Positions 1 to 10,135 of a DNA stretch of 64,000 bases are shown here, one piece after another. The DNA lies in the NCBI RefSeq assembly GCF_902459465.1, contig NC_047068.1, positions 12,671,195-12,735,194 on the forward strand, given 5' to 3'. Position 1 is the stretch's first letter. Each line of letters starts with the position of its first letter. This stretch comes from Asterias rubens (Eukaryota > Echinodermata > Asteroidea > Forcipulatida > Asteriidae). A program made the position numbers and the translations under genes. The notes beneath the pieces were generated by a model. The model had not been told where the DNA came from. It did no database searches and was given only the letters and a program-made list of their open reading frames with translations.

Positions 1-1169
1 CCCGCTGCCCGTACGGCCAAGGAGAAGAACTCGCGTTGGGGACAGGTTGATAAGACCCAGGTTTTCGTCTATCAACAAGTCAAAGATGGAATTGTATGAC
101 TCCAAGGGACTTATGATCGGCTGGTAGGCAGCGGGAAACTCGATGAGGAGCACAACGTTGGTGAAGACCTGATCTACGTAGACACATCCTTTTGGAACCC
201 ATGGAATCAAAGGGAGTTTGCTCATCTTATTCCTTACAAATATCTTCAACTTCTTGACAAACTCGTCTCTGTTAAGTTCTTCACTCCAGCCTTGAACAAA
301 AAAAGAAATTTACGGTTCAGAAAGGTGTACTGAAAATTCACAGAGACATCTACAAAAACATCCCGCCACAACTTGTTTTCGTTTAACGGCAATAGACGTC
401 TTGCAATGGCCGCCATCTTTGATGAAACGTGCACACGGGAACGTTCATTGGCCGAGAGTCGTGCGTAGCGCGTACACACGCATGCAGTTTCCCATTGTTT
501 TACATCAAAGATGGTGGTCAATGACGTCATGTGCAATCCATCTAAAGATTACCGGTAGATGAAAACAAGAGCCTGGTATTTACAAAAGCTTCACAATACT
601 ATAGTTGCAATTTCCCCCTGTCAAAGTTTGATCATTTTCTTTGCACAGTGGCATTGTTATCATTTTAAAAATAATCGTACAATCGGAAACTCGTGCTGGA
701 AAATATCATCTTACCTTCAGGAATGTAAACAATGAACTACGAGGGAAGTGTAATGTGTACGATTAATTTGTGTTAAATCATATCATCAATAAATAAATGT
801 GTGTGTGTTTTTATGACATGGAGATAAGTCATGTAAATAATCACACTGCAACATAAAACTGAAGTTGACATAAAATAAGGAGCTGGACAAACCTTCTGCT
901 CTCGCCCCCAATCGAATCAAATCCAGACGGCCTGCCGTCTCGAGTGCCTGCCGTAGCTGTTCCTTCCTTTCGTATTGGTGTGTTTTCTTCTGCCACTGCA
1001 GGAGCATCTTGTAACACCTCTCATGGGAGCCATTTGGTACATCCTCGAGTAGGTTCTCAATTTGCGGCTCAGTAAAACCAAGACTCCTTGCGATTGCTTT
1101 CCAACTCGACCCGAGCTCACCGGCCAGCTCCCAAATTCCTGCCGTCTGTCCAGTGCCTGTTGCCATCAT
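1..1169 (-). CDS. Death-NACHT NLR-like receptor, 5' part (copy 1, runs off left edge)
   Basis: Two coding exons are visible. Exon 893-1169 starts at ATG 1169 and encodes a Death domain of about 80 residues (IWELAGELGSSWKAIARSLG, then EPQIENLLED and WQKKTHQYERKEQLRQAL). Its donor is AGAAG|GTTTGT at 893/892, phase 1. Exon 1-290 follows an acceptor TTCAAG|GC and encodes the segment leading into a NACHT domain, reaching the Walker A loop GRTGSG at the window edge. The split codon (G|GC, Gly) keeps frame across the intron. A second possible acceptor (AAAAG|GTGACC) lies just upstream of the ATG, suggesting a 5'UTR intron. Death plus NACHT is the architecture of the expanded invertebrate-deuterostome NLR family, presumed cytosolic immune sensors that signal by homotypic Death contacts. 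The gene is a close tandem paralogue of the one at 10136-14064. The rest, including any LRRs, lies outside the window. Confidence 0.85.
291..892 (-). other. Intron of NLR copy 1, with a 5'-CCGCCATC-like repeat remnant
   Basis: This intron separates the Death and NACHT exons. Around 405-540 it holds GC-rich sequence reading CCGCCATCTTTGATGAAACG followed by GTTCATTGGCC. That resembles the interior of the foldback element at 33237-33411, so I read it as a degraded copy. No coding sequence is seen. Confidence 0.5.
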
Positions 1170-1205
1170 GATGCGGTCACCTTTTAATACAGAAAAGTAA
1201 GACAT

Positions 1206-2063
1206 GAAACTTGAAGGGAGTTCGTATTTGTTTCCATTCGTTTTAACTTAAAAAAAAACCAGGCACGTCCAACCAAGACACGTTGGAATAAGACATTATG
1301 AACTCGACGTTATTCGAGTTGGGGGGTCTTTGGCCGGACTGTTGCTTACTGGCCCATCACGAGCGACGCGCGTTTACCTCCAAGATGGCAGCGAGGTGAC
1401 GTCATTGCAATAATGTGGTCCGTTACATCCAACCCAGTGATCAAATTTCCCCATATTGGATAATAATTATTTCTCTGAAGAATTGGTCTCGGTAACAATC
1501 AGACACCTGCAATTGGAATAAAAGTGATTATGTCATCGATGAGGTATCAATGTATATTTGGTTTGCGATAACACCATGTGTATATGGCAAGACAGTTCTC
1601 TACAGAACAAACTCTACCTGGCAAGAAGATAGATATAGGCCTACATATGGTGTTACCGCAAACCATATAATTTAATGTCATCGATGTTAGAAGTAGGCCT
1701 AATCACCCGTGCAAGAAAACCATTCTGTCTAATAGTTGACTTTTTCGAAATGTGAGATTTGGATTAACGGTGGAAATCGCTGTATCCTGACTGGACTAGA
1801 AACGATATGAAATAATCTATCCATACATACTAATTGGGTACTGTTGCCGACATTCATAACATGAACATTTTCCGTGTTTTTGTGACTTGTTTTCTCTGTT
1901 TTTGAAGCCAATTTCTCTTTTTAAAATTTGAGTTGCACCGATTGTTTTTATACATAACGACAGATATGCTCTTTGTTTCAGTTTACTGGTACATTACTTT
2001 GGTTGAGACTTTTCAGCAAAAGCTGAAAATGACCGAATTCCAGAAGCCCTTTTGACTATTTTA
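1206..2063. other. Intergenic sequence upstream of NLR copy 1
   Basis: No coding exon is recognised. The stretch at 1340-1440 is GC-rich and contains CCAAGATGGCAGCGAGGTGACGTCA-like sequence (CRE-like TGACGTCA near 1396), about 0.2 kb upstream of the Death exon. It could be promoter-proximal sequence of that gene or a repeat remnant. At 1540-1680 a short inverted repeat pair is visible (ATATTTGGTTTGCGATAACACCATGTG near 1552 and CATATGGTGTTACCGCAAACCATAT near 1644), a small foldback element of about 125 bp. Confidence 0.4.
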
Positions 2064-3020
2064 GGGCCACTGATTTTCCGCGATCGCGGAAAACGGACGG
2101 AATTCGCGGAATCCGCCCTTTGAAACGGAAAACGGGATTTCAGAAAATTTGATTTTTTTTTTTTTTTTTTTTTTCTTGACGCCAAAACTATTGAAATTGC
2201 ATTCTTTATTAAGATTCTTTTTGTTAAACTAAAAAGGCATCAGAAATCAGACCATTAAAAAGTACGAGATCGTAACCGTGGATCATTCTGTTCTACTTCA
2301 CACCATCCTCAATGTTTACATACATGATGTACACACGTTGTTAACATGGTTAAGCGAAGGGCATTATTCGCGGCACGTTTTAAACATTTTTTGTTCACCC
2401 AAATTGCATTTTCTCCCTCTCTTTTACCAACAATAATACACAAACTAGCTTACCTATGATCTATAAGAACACATACAATGTTTTTTCATCTCGGAAAGGT
2501 CTAAAATAAAACCGTAAACTGTCAACATTCTGTCGCCAAAGCGAAAACAAAATGGCTGACATTTTGTTTGTGGATGGAGAATGGTCACGTCCATAGACTT
2601 GCTCCCAAGTCTTTGATCATGCTGAAACAGCGCCCTCTTGTGGATACACTCCTGACATTAGACTACAATGTGGCTGATGCAGAGAATCAACTGCAGTTTT
2701 AGACTTGGAATCAAGTCTATCACATCATGTGCATTGATACTGCAGTCACAGTGCAACCTTTTTAGAACAGCAGTATACAAAATAATCCACAATTATAAAA
2801 AAAAGTATTTTTTTGAAATTTGTCAGTTCAAATGAACATTTTACGAAGTCAACAGTGCAACTTATCTCAAATTGATTTTTATAAGTATGTCCCTGGGTAT
2901 TAAACAACCTTTTATCTAATATAACAAAACATGAAACGGAATTTTTTGTGCCTGAAACGGAATTCATGTTTTTGCCAAACGGAATTTGCACTTTTCTGAA
3001 ACGGAAAATCAGTGGCCCTA
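2064..3020. mobile_element. hAT-like non-autonomous DNA transposon (~955 bp)
   Basis: Terminal inverted repeats are GGGCCACTGATTTTCCG at 2064-2080 and its complement CGGAAAATCAGTGGCCC at 3002-3018. The 8-bp sequence CTATTTTA occurs at 2056-2063 and again at 3021-3028, directly bordering the element. An 8-bp target duplication and a (TA)GGG... terminus fit the hAT superfamily. Subterminal regions repeat the motif AACGGAATT several times on both sides (2090-2140 and 2935-3000), as expected of transposase-binding arrays. No transposase ORF is present, so it would have been mobilised in trans. A poly-T run at 2153-2175 and a smaller nested foldback (2593-2720) lie inside. Confidence 0.75.
2593..2720. 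mobile_element. Small foldback element nested in the hAT-like element
   Basis: Termini ATAGACTTG (2593) and CAAGTCTAT (ends 2720) are inverted repeats. Each is paired with a second inner copy (AAGTCT / AGACTT). It contains the dispersed motif AGCGCCCTCTTGTGG at about 2629. No ORF. Confidence 0.5.
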
Positions 3021-3429
3021 CTATTTTAGTATTCAAACCGAGGTCACGCATGAAAAAACGCCGCATATCCCTGTAGATAAATAACAATGGGGATTAGTGT
3101 GCTGCAGGAAGACTGCATCTATCATGAACATCAACAGAAACAAATGAGTCATTCACCGAACAACGGTGGGTTTTTCCACTTTTCAAATATCCGTGAAAAC
3201 TATATAATCTTGTTGATATGGTGGAACCTGTACAATAACAAGTGTTGTGCAGCCTTTATGTTTACGGACGTACGCTGAGATCCTGCGCATCAAAATACGG
3301 GTATACATGTATGCATGCGGTCAAAATATCCTGTGAAACTGAAAGGAAATAAAGAAGAATTCCAAACTCTAGTACTGACAAAATAGCTTTTCTATGGTGA
3401 CCCGCTGAAGGAACATCGCAAATCGCTGT

Positions 3430-3667
3430 CTTAGATAAGCATTTGAAACCTTTTGTTATGAAATGCAATGTCAGATTGATAATTTAAAAGTAGAATATAA
3501 TGATCCACACAAACATGCCTCGAAATTGCACGGTTTTCCTTTTACACGGTCGGCCATTTTATTGAGTCAAACTTTTAAAACATCTTTCTAACCATATGCA
3601 TTTAATAACAAACGGTTTCAAACGCTTTTCAAAGACTAACTCGTCCGATCCAAGGCAACGTGTTCCT
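3430..3667 (+). mobile_element. Family B MITE, 5'-truncated
   Basis: Matches the 3' two thirds of the complete copy at 33728-34110, including AAAGTAGAATATAATGATCC, the ACGGTCGGCCATTTT centre and the terminus GGCAACGTGTTCCT followed by TTAA (3668-3671). Confidence 0.7.
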
Positions 3668-4162
3668 TTAACAACATTGCACAATGTCTGCGCACGTTGC
3701 GATTTATTCATTATTGTGACGTCACTCTATTGATGAAAGTGTGACTATTTTTACGAATCTATACACTCAACTGTAGATTAAGATTACAAATCTACACTTC
3801 ATTGTAGATTTGTTACGAATCTACACTAAAACTGTATATTCTTTACATGAACTTAAATGAATAGCTCAACTTATTATTATTACTATTATTATTATTATTA
3901 ACTTGGAAATGATTGTCTTGCTAAAATTGAAAGATAACACAATGTGCAACAAAACACAGCTGATTTCACACAAAAACAAATCACGATATTGCATACGTCT
4001 GCGAGCATACTACGACTAGCGATGTGCGATGCCCTTCAGATCCGGCATAATATTTGTTAGATGATCTTCCTATCAAGGGAACTGAGCAAACTCCCACCGC
4101 GCCGGGGGATAGAAACACCAAGCTGGCAACAGCCAACCTCTCTCATACAAACATTGGTTTAA

Positions 4163-4550
4163 AGGCAGTGGCTATATACTATTGGTAACTGTCAAAGACT
4201 AGTTTTCTCACTTTGTGTATCTCAACATGCATATTCAAAATAACAAACCTGTGAAAATTTGAGCTCAATTGGTCATCGAAATTGCGAGATATGAATGAAA
4301 GAAAAACACCCTTGTCACACGTAGTTGTGTGCTTTCAGATGCTTGAATTCGAGACCTCAATTTCTAAATCTGAGGTCTCAAAATCAAATTCGTGGAAAAT
4401 TACTTCTTTCTTGAAAAACTACAACACTTTAGAGGGAGCCGTTTCTGGCAAAATTTCATACTATCAACCTCTCCCCATTACTCATTACCCCAAAATGTTT
4501 TAAGCTAAAATAATTATTTTGAGTAATTACCAATATAGTGTCCATTGCAT
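4163..4550 (+). mobile_element. Family A MITE
   Basis: Bordered by TTAA on both sides (4159-4162, 4551-4554). Begins AGGCAGTGG and ends TCCATTGCAT. The interior carries the family's hairpin TTCGAGACCTCA...TGAGGTCTC and the conserved GTGAAAATTTGAGCTCAATT. Confidence 0.85.
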
Positions 4551-4621
4551 TTAACGCATATGACTATGAGTATAAGCTGCACAAATCAAGAAATAGTGAT
4601 TTAGTAGCTAGACGACAATGT

Positions 4622-4712
4622 TTATTATAGTCCTCGTGAATCAGTAGTTAGCTAAAGGATTCGAACCCACGACCTTGTGATTGCAAATCTTGTAGTCTAA
4701 CCATGTGGCCAT
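4622..4712 (-). repeat. tRNA-derived SINE head or tRNA pseudogene
   Basis: Read on the minus strand it shows an A-box-like TGGCCACATGG, then TTAGACTAC and a B-box GGTTCGAATCC about 45 bases later. These are the spacing and motifs of a tRNA promoter. The acceptor stem and CCA-proximal end are not tRNA-like, so I call it a tRNA-derived SINE fragment rather than a functional tRNA. Confidence 0.45.
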
Positions 4713-6595
4713 GAACACCGTGCAGAGGCTCTTATAATCTGGTTTTCAATATCAATGCAATTAAACACAAGTTGCTAATTATAATATGAGCTGTGTTAGA
4801 CCGATCATGCATGGCCCATTTTTTTTTTTAAATCATCAAATCATCAAAGCGGCAAACCCATAATATTTTCACAAAATTAATTGCCATATTTTCAAAAACA
4901 TTTAAAAATAAATTATTTCACCAGAACCCTCATTCAAAGCATGATCAAAGTGCACCTTTGAAGTTGATATGAAACCATGTTGAGGGAAATGTTAACAGAG
5001 GACATCATGGTCTACTCACTTTATTGACGTTTGAGATTGTTGTTCATATCCGTTGATTGCTACACAGCCAAAAGCTCAATCTGAACGTACCCATACACCA
5101 CGCACATGCACATGTTGCTAGTCCAGTCTGGGCCGTAGTAATGTTTACTTGTGTCATGATGTCAGCATGGAGGTAGGATTTGTATCAGCAAGGCATGGAA
5201 GGACCGTTTCCATCTTTCATGGCCACTCATTTTTGACGGACTCCCGACCGCTTCCTACAAACGTCATGTAACACCACGAGGTCACACATCCGCCACGGTC
5301 CCTCTATAATTACCGACATGTACCGTCAATTACCGACAAGAAGAATCACGATACAGAACCACATAGTAAACAGTTTGTGATGAGGGAGTCCTAAAAATCA
5401 ACTCTTTGATACAAAATTATTCTGGTTCTCCTAATAGACTTGTTCGCATGCTGATTGATGACATTTTGCAAAACTCATGTACAAACAATCATTGCGAGCG
5501 TAATCGGACACCACGAGTACGTCAGCTTCCGTGTCTGCAGTTACCTTTTTTGACCTCTTATCACATGTGTTCATTGGAAATTGTTTACAGAGTGAATAGG
5601 TAGCGACGCACTTGTCAAAGGGTTTTTCTCTTGTCGGTAAATGTCGGTAACTCTCACACGCACGCGCATTCTTAACATTGGTGCCCTTTGCCCTGTTTTA
5701 AAGCTGGGTTTGTGGCATGCAAATTTGTGAACGGGTGATCTCTAATAATATGACCAAATGTACGGCAAAGTGTGCTGCATAACCATCACCCGTGGTAACA
5801 CTACAGCAATTTTCGAGCGGGAAAAGACCAGCTGTGTCCGCTGTGTGACCTACCTCTCAAATGCAGAGCGTGTGGGCGTAAAAAACTTAAATCGACCGGG
5901 GGAAACCCCCTGGATTTACACCGAACGAGAAATACCAAAATATTGGCCAACAATTTGTTGTGCTTGTTGAATTGTTTTTATTTCCTTGATTGGTTCGGCG
6001 ACATAACTGTTTGGAAATGGTGGATGGGTTGATAGCTCCATGAGGTAAGGATACAAGAAAGACTTAAAAAACAATATACACATGTTTACCATGAAAACAA
6101 ACGGATTCATATGGGCCTATATTGTTTACAGTGACACAATCATTTTGGTACATATTACGAGTGTGGATCATTTTTGTAAATTAAGTGCACTCCACCATAC
6201 GTCGAGTCGAGTGGTGGGTTTGCTTTGTGGTTGAAGAGGCGAGTGATTGTAAAAAGTCAACTGATTGGAGGACAAGGATAGTATGAAAATCGACGGGATT
6301 GTCAACAATTCTGCCAACTTCTTTTCACTTGTGTTTTGTCATTTGTTTCCACAGCAGTATCCGTTCTAGAAGTTTCTACTACAAACACAAGGTTTTTGAG
6401 GCAGTGTGTCTAGAGAGGGGAAGCAATTATACCTGTGGTATAGAATTGCCATGATCCTCGACAGTGTTCCCGAGTTTGTTTAAGGATTTCCTTTTTTGAA
6501 TCGATTTAGAACAAAATTCCCAATTGAAAGAATCACTACGACAGTGGCAATTTTGATGTACAGATTGCAGACGGGACAACCCGCAAACTAGCACA
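4713..6595. other. Intergenic, apart from the foldback element at 5310-5655
   Basis: No gene is recognised. Short open frames here have no domain features. Immediately before ispE, 6330-6595 includes a polypyrimidine tract ending in TTGTTTCCACAG (about 6344-6355), a plausible 3' splice site. A 5'UTR intron for the ispE transcript is therefore possible but unproven. Confidence 0.4.
5310..5655. mobile_element. Foldback element with (TTACCGACA) termini
   Basis: The left arm at about 5311-5341 contains two TTACCGACA units and ends ACCGACAAGAAGAA. The right arm at about 5622-5652 reads TTCTCTTGTCGGTAAATGTCGGTAA, the complement. About 290 bp lie between the arms, with no recognised coding sequence. 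Flanks are AT-rich; no clear target duplication. Confidence 0.6.
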
Positions 6596-7474
6596 ATGAT
6601 ACGGTTTAACCATCTGAAACTTCCCGCACCTGCCAAGTTAAACCTCATGCTGAACATCATCGGTCGGCGAGAGGACGGATACCACAACTTACAAACCCTT
6701 TACCAATTTCTGGACTTCTGTGATGAACTGGCTTTCACCTCAAGACTGGACGGAGAGATCAAACTAGCCACGCCCATGGAAGGCGTCAGTCCTTCCGATA
6801 ACCTCATCCTAAGTGCTGCTAAACTCCTTCAAGATGAATGCGGCGTGGAGTTCCTCGGTGCCACAATCAAGGTGACCAAACGCATACCCATCGGCGCAGG
6901 GTTAGGAGGTGGGAGTTCCAACGCTGCAACCACCCTCGTCGGGTTAAATCAACTATGGCAGACCCACCTTACAATTGGACAACTTCAGCGACTTGGGGCG
7001 ACTCTAGGGGCAGACGTTCCAATATTTATACACGGCCACTCGGCATGGGCAGAGGGAATAGGTGACGAGTTGACTACAGTCACTATACCAGAGCGTTGGT
7101 ACGTGGTCGTCTCACCCCAATGCCAAGTGCTCACTACCCGTATCTTTGGACATGTCGACCTTATTCGAAATACGCCCCCTACGACAGTGGATATCATATT
7201 AAAAAATGGAGGAACAAACGACTGCCAGCCGCTCGTTAGTAAACTGTACCCCAAAGTTCAGGAAGCTTTAGAGTGGTTGGATTCTTTCGCCAAGGCTCAA
7301 ATGACAGGAACAGGCTCATCGGTCTTTGCCAGTTTTACTTCTCGCTCAGAGGCCGTCAAGGTTATCCAGAAACTTCCAGAACGCTTCAAAGGATTCATAT
7401 CAAGAGGTTTGAATTTGTCTCCTCTTCATCAAGCTGGGACAGTTTTATTATTGTTTCCTAATGGGAGGCTTTGA
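6596..7474 (+). CDS. ispE: 4-diphosphocytidyl-2-C-methyl-D-erythritol kinase (bacterial-type IspE)
   Basis: An intact, intronless 292-residue ORF. IspE phosphorylates the 2-OH of CDP-methylerythritol with ATP, the fourth step of the MEP isoprenoid pathway, which animals lack. The GHMP-kinase fold is clear: substrate loop PAKLNL at 12-17 (Lys14 matches the catalytic Lys), glycine-rich ATP loop PIGAGLGGGSSNAA at 98-111, catalytic Asp140 in LGADVPIF, and the C-terminal GHMP motif TGTGSSVFA at 237-245. The final NLSPLH segment at 273-278 and overall pattern look gammaproteobacterial. The ATG is preceded by A at -3, and the family start is normally only a few residues before PAKLNL. No other bacterial gene flanks it; animal-type foldback repeats lie directly downstream and within 1 kb upstream. 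Its GC content is visibly higher than its surroundings. Horizontal transfer is the favoured reading; an assembly join with bacterial DNA is the alternative. Confidence 0.93.
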   Translation: MIRFNHLKLPAPAKLNLMLNIIGRREDGYHNLQTLYQFLDFCDELAFTSRLDGEIKLATPMEGVSPSDNLILSAAKLLQDECGVEFLGATIKVTKRIPIGAGLGGGSSNAATTLVGLNQLWQTHLTIGQLQRLGATLGADVPIFIHGHSAWAEGIGDELTTVTIPERWYVVVSPQCQVLTTRIFGHVDLIRNTPPTTVDIILKNGGTNDCQPLVSKLYPKVQEALEWLDSFAKAQMTGTGSSVFASFTSRSEAVKVIQKLPERFKGFISRGLNLSPLHQAGTVLLLFPNGRL

Positions 7475-7477
7475 ACG

Positions 7478-7574
7478 CTAGGTGGTAGCAGACTAAAGTC
7501 TCACTGTATCTTTGCTCTGCGCATGCGTTCATTTTTTTGTGAAACCTGGTAAACCTGCTGCCACCTAGCGTCAC
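7478..7574. mobile_element. Short foldback element just after ispE
   Basis: CGCTAGGTGGTAGCAG at 7478-7493 is matched by the inverted CTGCTGCCACCTAGCG ending near 7570. The termini resemble the (C)AGGTGGCAG type core of CTCF sites. It begins four bases after the ispE stop codon. Confidence 0.6.
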
Positions 7575-7910
7575 GAACGACTCTCATTTAAATTATAGGA
7601 TGGTTTAGTACAATGTTTGGGCCTATTTTGTTAGGTCCAACATAGATTATTCCGAAGTTATGAATGTTTTAGTGAACGTCATATTGGCCAATAGTTATTC
7701 TACGTTATCAGTGTTAACCATTTCGAATTTCGTGGGTATAATAGGCCTTCTCAAATTTTTCAAGAGATATATGGTAAGCCACCATAGGAATAATGCGTAT
7801 GCATATTATGTATTTATATGATATGGATGGTACTACTTTGGTTTGGGTGTGTATAGACAACTTTACCCAAACTGCATAATAGTGCCTGCCATAGTTATTA
7901 TTGTGTCCTT

Positions 7911-8137
7911 ACTCTAAAACCTCCCGGGTCAGAATTGACCCGGTTTTGGGTACCAGGGGGCCAGACCCATTTCTGGTTCTGTCTGACCCGGAATCCTTGT
8001 CAATGTGTCCCAGAATCGGAGTCAAAATCTCCGCTTTTAACCAAATTTCTGGTCACAATGACACGGATTCCGGGTCACATTGACATGGATTCCGGGTCAA
8101 ACAGCACAGCAATTCTGACCCGGGAGTTTTTAGAGTG
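7911..8137. mobile_element. Foldback MITE with CCCGGGTCAGAATTG termini
   Basis: ACTCTAAAACCTCCCGGGTC at 7911-7930 pairs with GACCCGGGAGTTTTTAGAGT near 8117-8136. The interior repeats GACCCGGAATCC / GGATTCCGGGTC several times in both orientations, so the whole element can fold into a branched hairpin. No coding capacity. Confidence 0.75.
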
Positions 8138-8428
8138 CACACAGTCCACCATACCTCAAAATGGCTGATGGGAAACGTTACGTGACACATCATGTTCAAA
8201 TAAGCGTGAGGTTTGCAAAAAAAAGTTGGAATGTAAGATAAAACAAAGACGGCTGTACTGGTTTGATTTCCACTAATTAAAATAGACCAAAATGGGTCGA
8301 GTAATACAAATATTATTGTATTTATTTAACAAGTAGGCCTATATTATTTCTGCATAATTTATTCAGGCCACATCTTGAATATTCCAATTATAGCTCCTCG
8401 TCATTTAAATTTAAAAAAATGTCACAGA

Positions 8429-8755
8429 CAAGTATTCTCACTCGGTGTATCCCAACATAATATGCATTAAATTAACAAACCTGTGAAAATTTGGGCTCAG
8501 TTGGTCATCAAGGTTGCAAGAGAATAATGAAAGAAAAATACCCTTGTCACACAAATGTTTGTGAGTATACAGATGCCTGATTCTCAGATTCAAATAATTT
8601 AATCAGGAACTACTCCATTCTCAAAAACTACGTCACTTCACAGGGAGTCGTTGCTCACAATGATTTATATTATCAAAAACTCTCCGTTGCTCGTTACCAA
8701 GTAAGATTTTTATGCTAAATGTTAATTATATGATTACCAAACGTGTCCAGTGCCT
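8429..8755 (+). mobile_element. Family A MITE, 5'-truncated and divergent
   Basis: Recognisable from CAGACAAGTATTCTCACTCG through CTGTGAAAATTTGGGCTCAG to the terminus GTGTCCAGTGCCT followed by TTAA (8756-8759). The internal palindromic segment is shortened. Confidence 0.7.
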
Positions 8756-9070
8756 TTAATCAATCATAGACAACGTGGATGACTATAGCATGTAGATACG
8801 TAACCTTGTTCACCCCGACACGACTTTGCCTCGTTTGGACAAACGGGCAGTGAACGATTATTTTAGAAACGACGCTGCGAAGCGTCCATTAAGTTTCGAT
8901 ATTGGACTCTAATATTAAATTTGTGGAGCGTCGCGGCAGTTGAGCGGCAAGTGACGCGTGTTCCACCAATCGAAAAACAATTATCTGTGTGTGTTGCGGT
9001 ATAATAATTATTTTGAGTAAACAAAAAACTAAAATGCGGTACCATGAATTCCTCGGTCTTTTCCACTTAT

Positions 9071-9350
9071 AGTAGTTTCACATTCGGGCGAAGATTTACA
9101 ATGGGGGTTTCAATTTGTTTTAGATCAACTTAACATCCTAGTCCCAGAGTTTTACCTGTGTCCATTAATAGTATTATTTTGTTTTAGAATCGAAACAATA
9201 ACTTGAAGCTGTAATAATTTTTGATGTTGTTCAGATTTGGCATAAATAATAATTTAAAGCATAGATTTGATTTCATAAAAACTATGTTTTTCGTTTGTGG
9301 TGTTTTCTCGCTCCGGTGAGCGCGAGAATTGCACAGTCTATTGAGATACC
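9071..9350 (+). repeat. Dispersed repeat shared with 22008-22255
   Basis: Begins AGTTTCACATTCGGGCG and includes ACATCCTAGTCCCAGAGTTTT, ending CTCGCTCCGGTGAGCGCGAGA and CAGTCTAT. The same ordered landmarks occur at 22008-22255. The terminal segment forms a small hairpin (TCTCGCTCCGGTGAGCGCGAGA). Confidence 0.65.
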
Positions 9351-10135
9351 AATGGGTTTTTTTTATTTATAGTTTTTAGCATCCAGGAAATCGGTGGGTA
9401 CAAAGAGCAAACAAACACATCGACACACCCCAAACTCCAAAAGAAAAACGGATCGAATATTTATAAATCAAACGAATGGCTGCCTTATAATTGAAGGCAA
9501 CAGTCCCTTGAAGTTAAGATTTATAGGACTTCTCAAATAAATGTTGACTGATATCATCGAAGAGTTTTTCTTCTGAAAGCCTTTAAAGTTTGTTCTGCGG
9601 GTAGACTAATCATCACTCGGAATAGCAAGATGGAGTCTACACCCAGAGTTGAAGAAACGTCTCCTTCGCATTCTTACATTCTCGCTCAACGTCTTCGCCT
9701 TCGGGCAAACAGGGACTAGAATACCTGCATATAAAATAAACATGGTAGTAATCATACGACCGTCTTTGTTTTAGTAATAGGGCTGGTTGCGGGATTGAGT
9801 TATATATAGATTGCACAGGATGATGTAATTGACCACCATCTATGATAAAATGTGGACTCGTGCAAGGCTACTATTGACTTAGAGTTGTGCACAGCGCGTA
9901 CACAAATCAAACACAGAAACCATTTACTTTTTGAAGGGCTACCTCTGGACCCCCCCCCCCCACAAAAAAAAAAAAAAAAAAAAAGAATAAAAAAATAAAA
10001 AAATTAAAAATAAATAAGAATTCACCAAAATAGTTATGGCAAAAGGTACCCTTTCAGAAAACAATGTATATTTGATGTTCACCTACGAGACCACGGCTTG
10101 GGACCATGATTGTGAGGATCTGAGTGCATCGAATC
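9351..10135. other. Intergenic downstream of NLR copy 2
   Basis: No coding exon is recognised on either strand, although the NLR exon that ends at about 10141 may continue downstream. At 9951-9983 a C-tract runs directly into an A-tract of about 20 bases, followed by AT-rich low-complexity sequence to 10020. Confidence 0.4.
9951..9983 (+). repeat. C-tract joined to A-tract
   Basis: About 12 C followed, after CA, by about 20 A. The same arrangement occurs at 16363-16380, 26356-26388 and 30001-30024, and its complement (T then G) at 57686-57723. Confidence 0.8.

Noticed and set aside
4622-4712. Functional tRNA gene on the minus strand
   Set aside because: A- and B-box motifs are present, but the cloverleaf stems do not pair; it is better explained as a SINE head.
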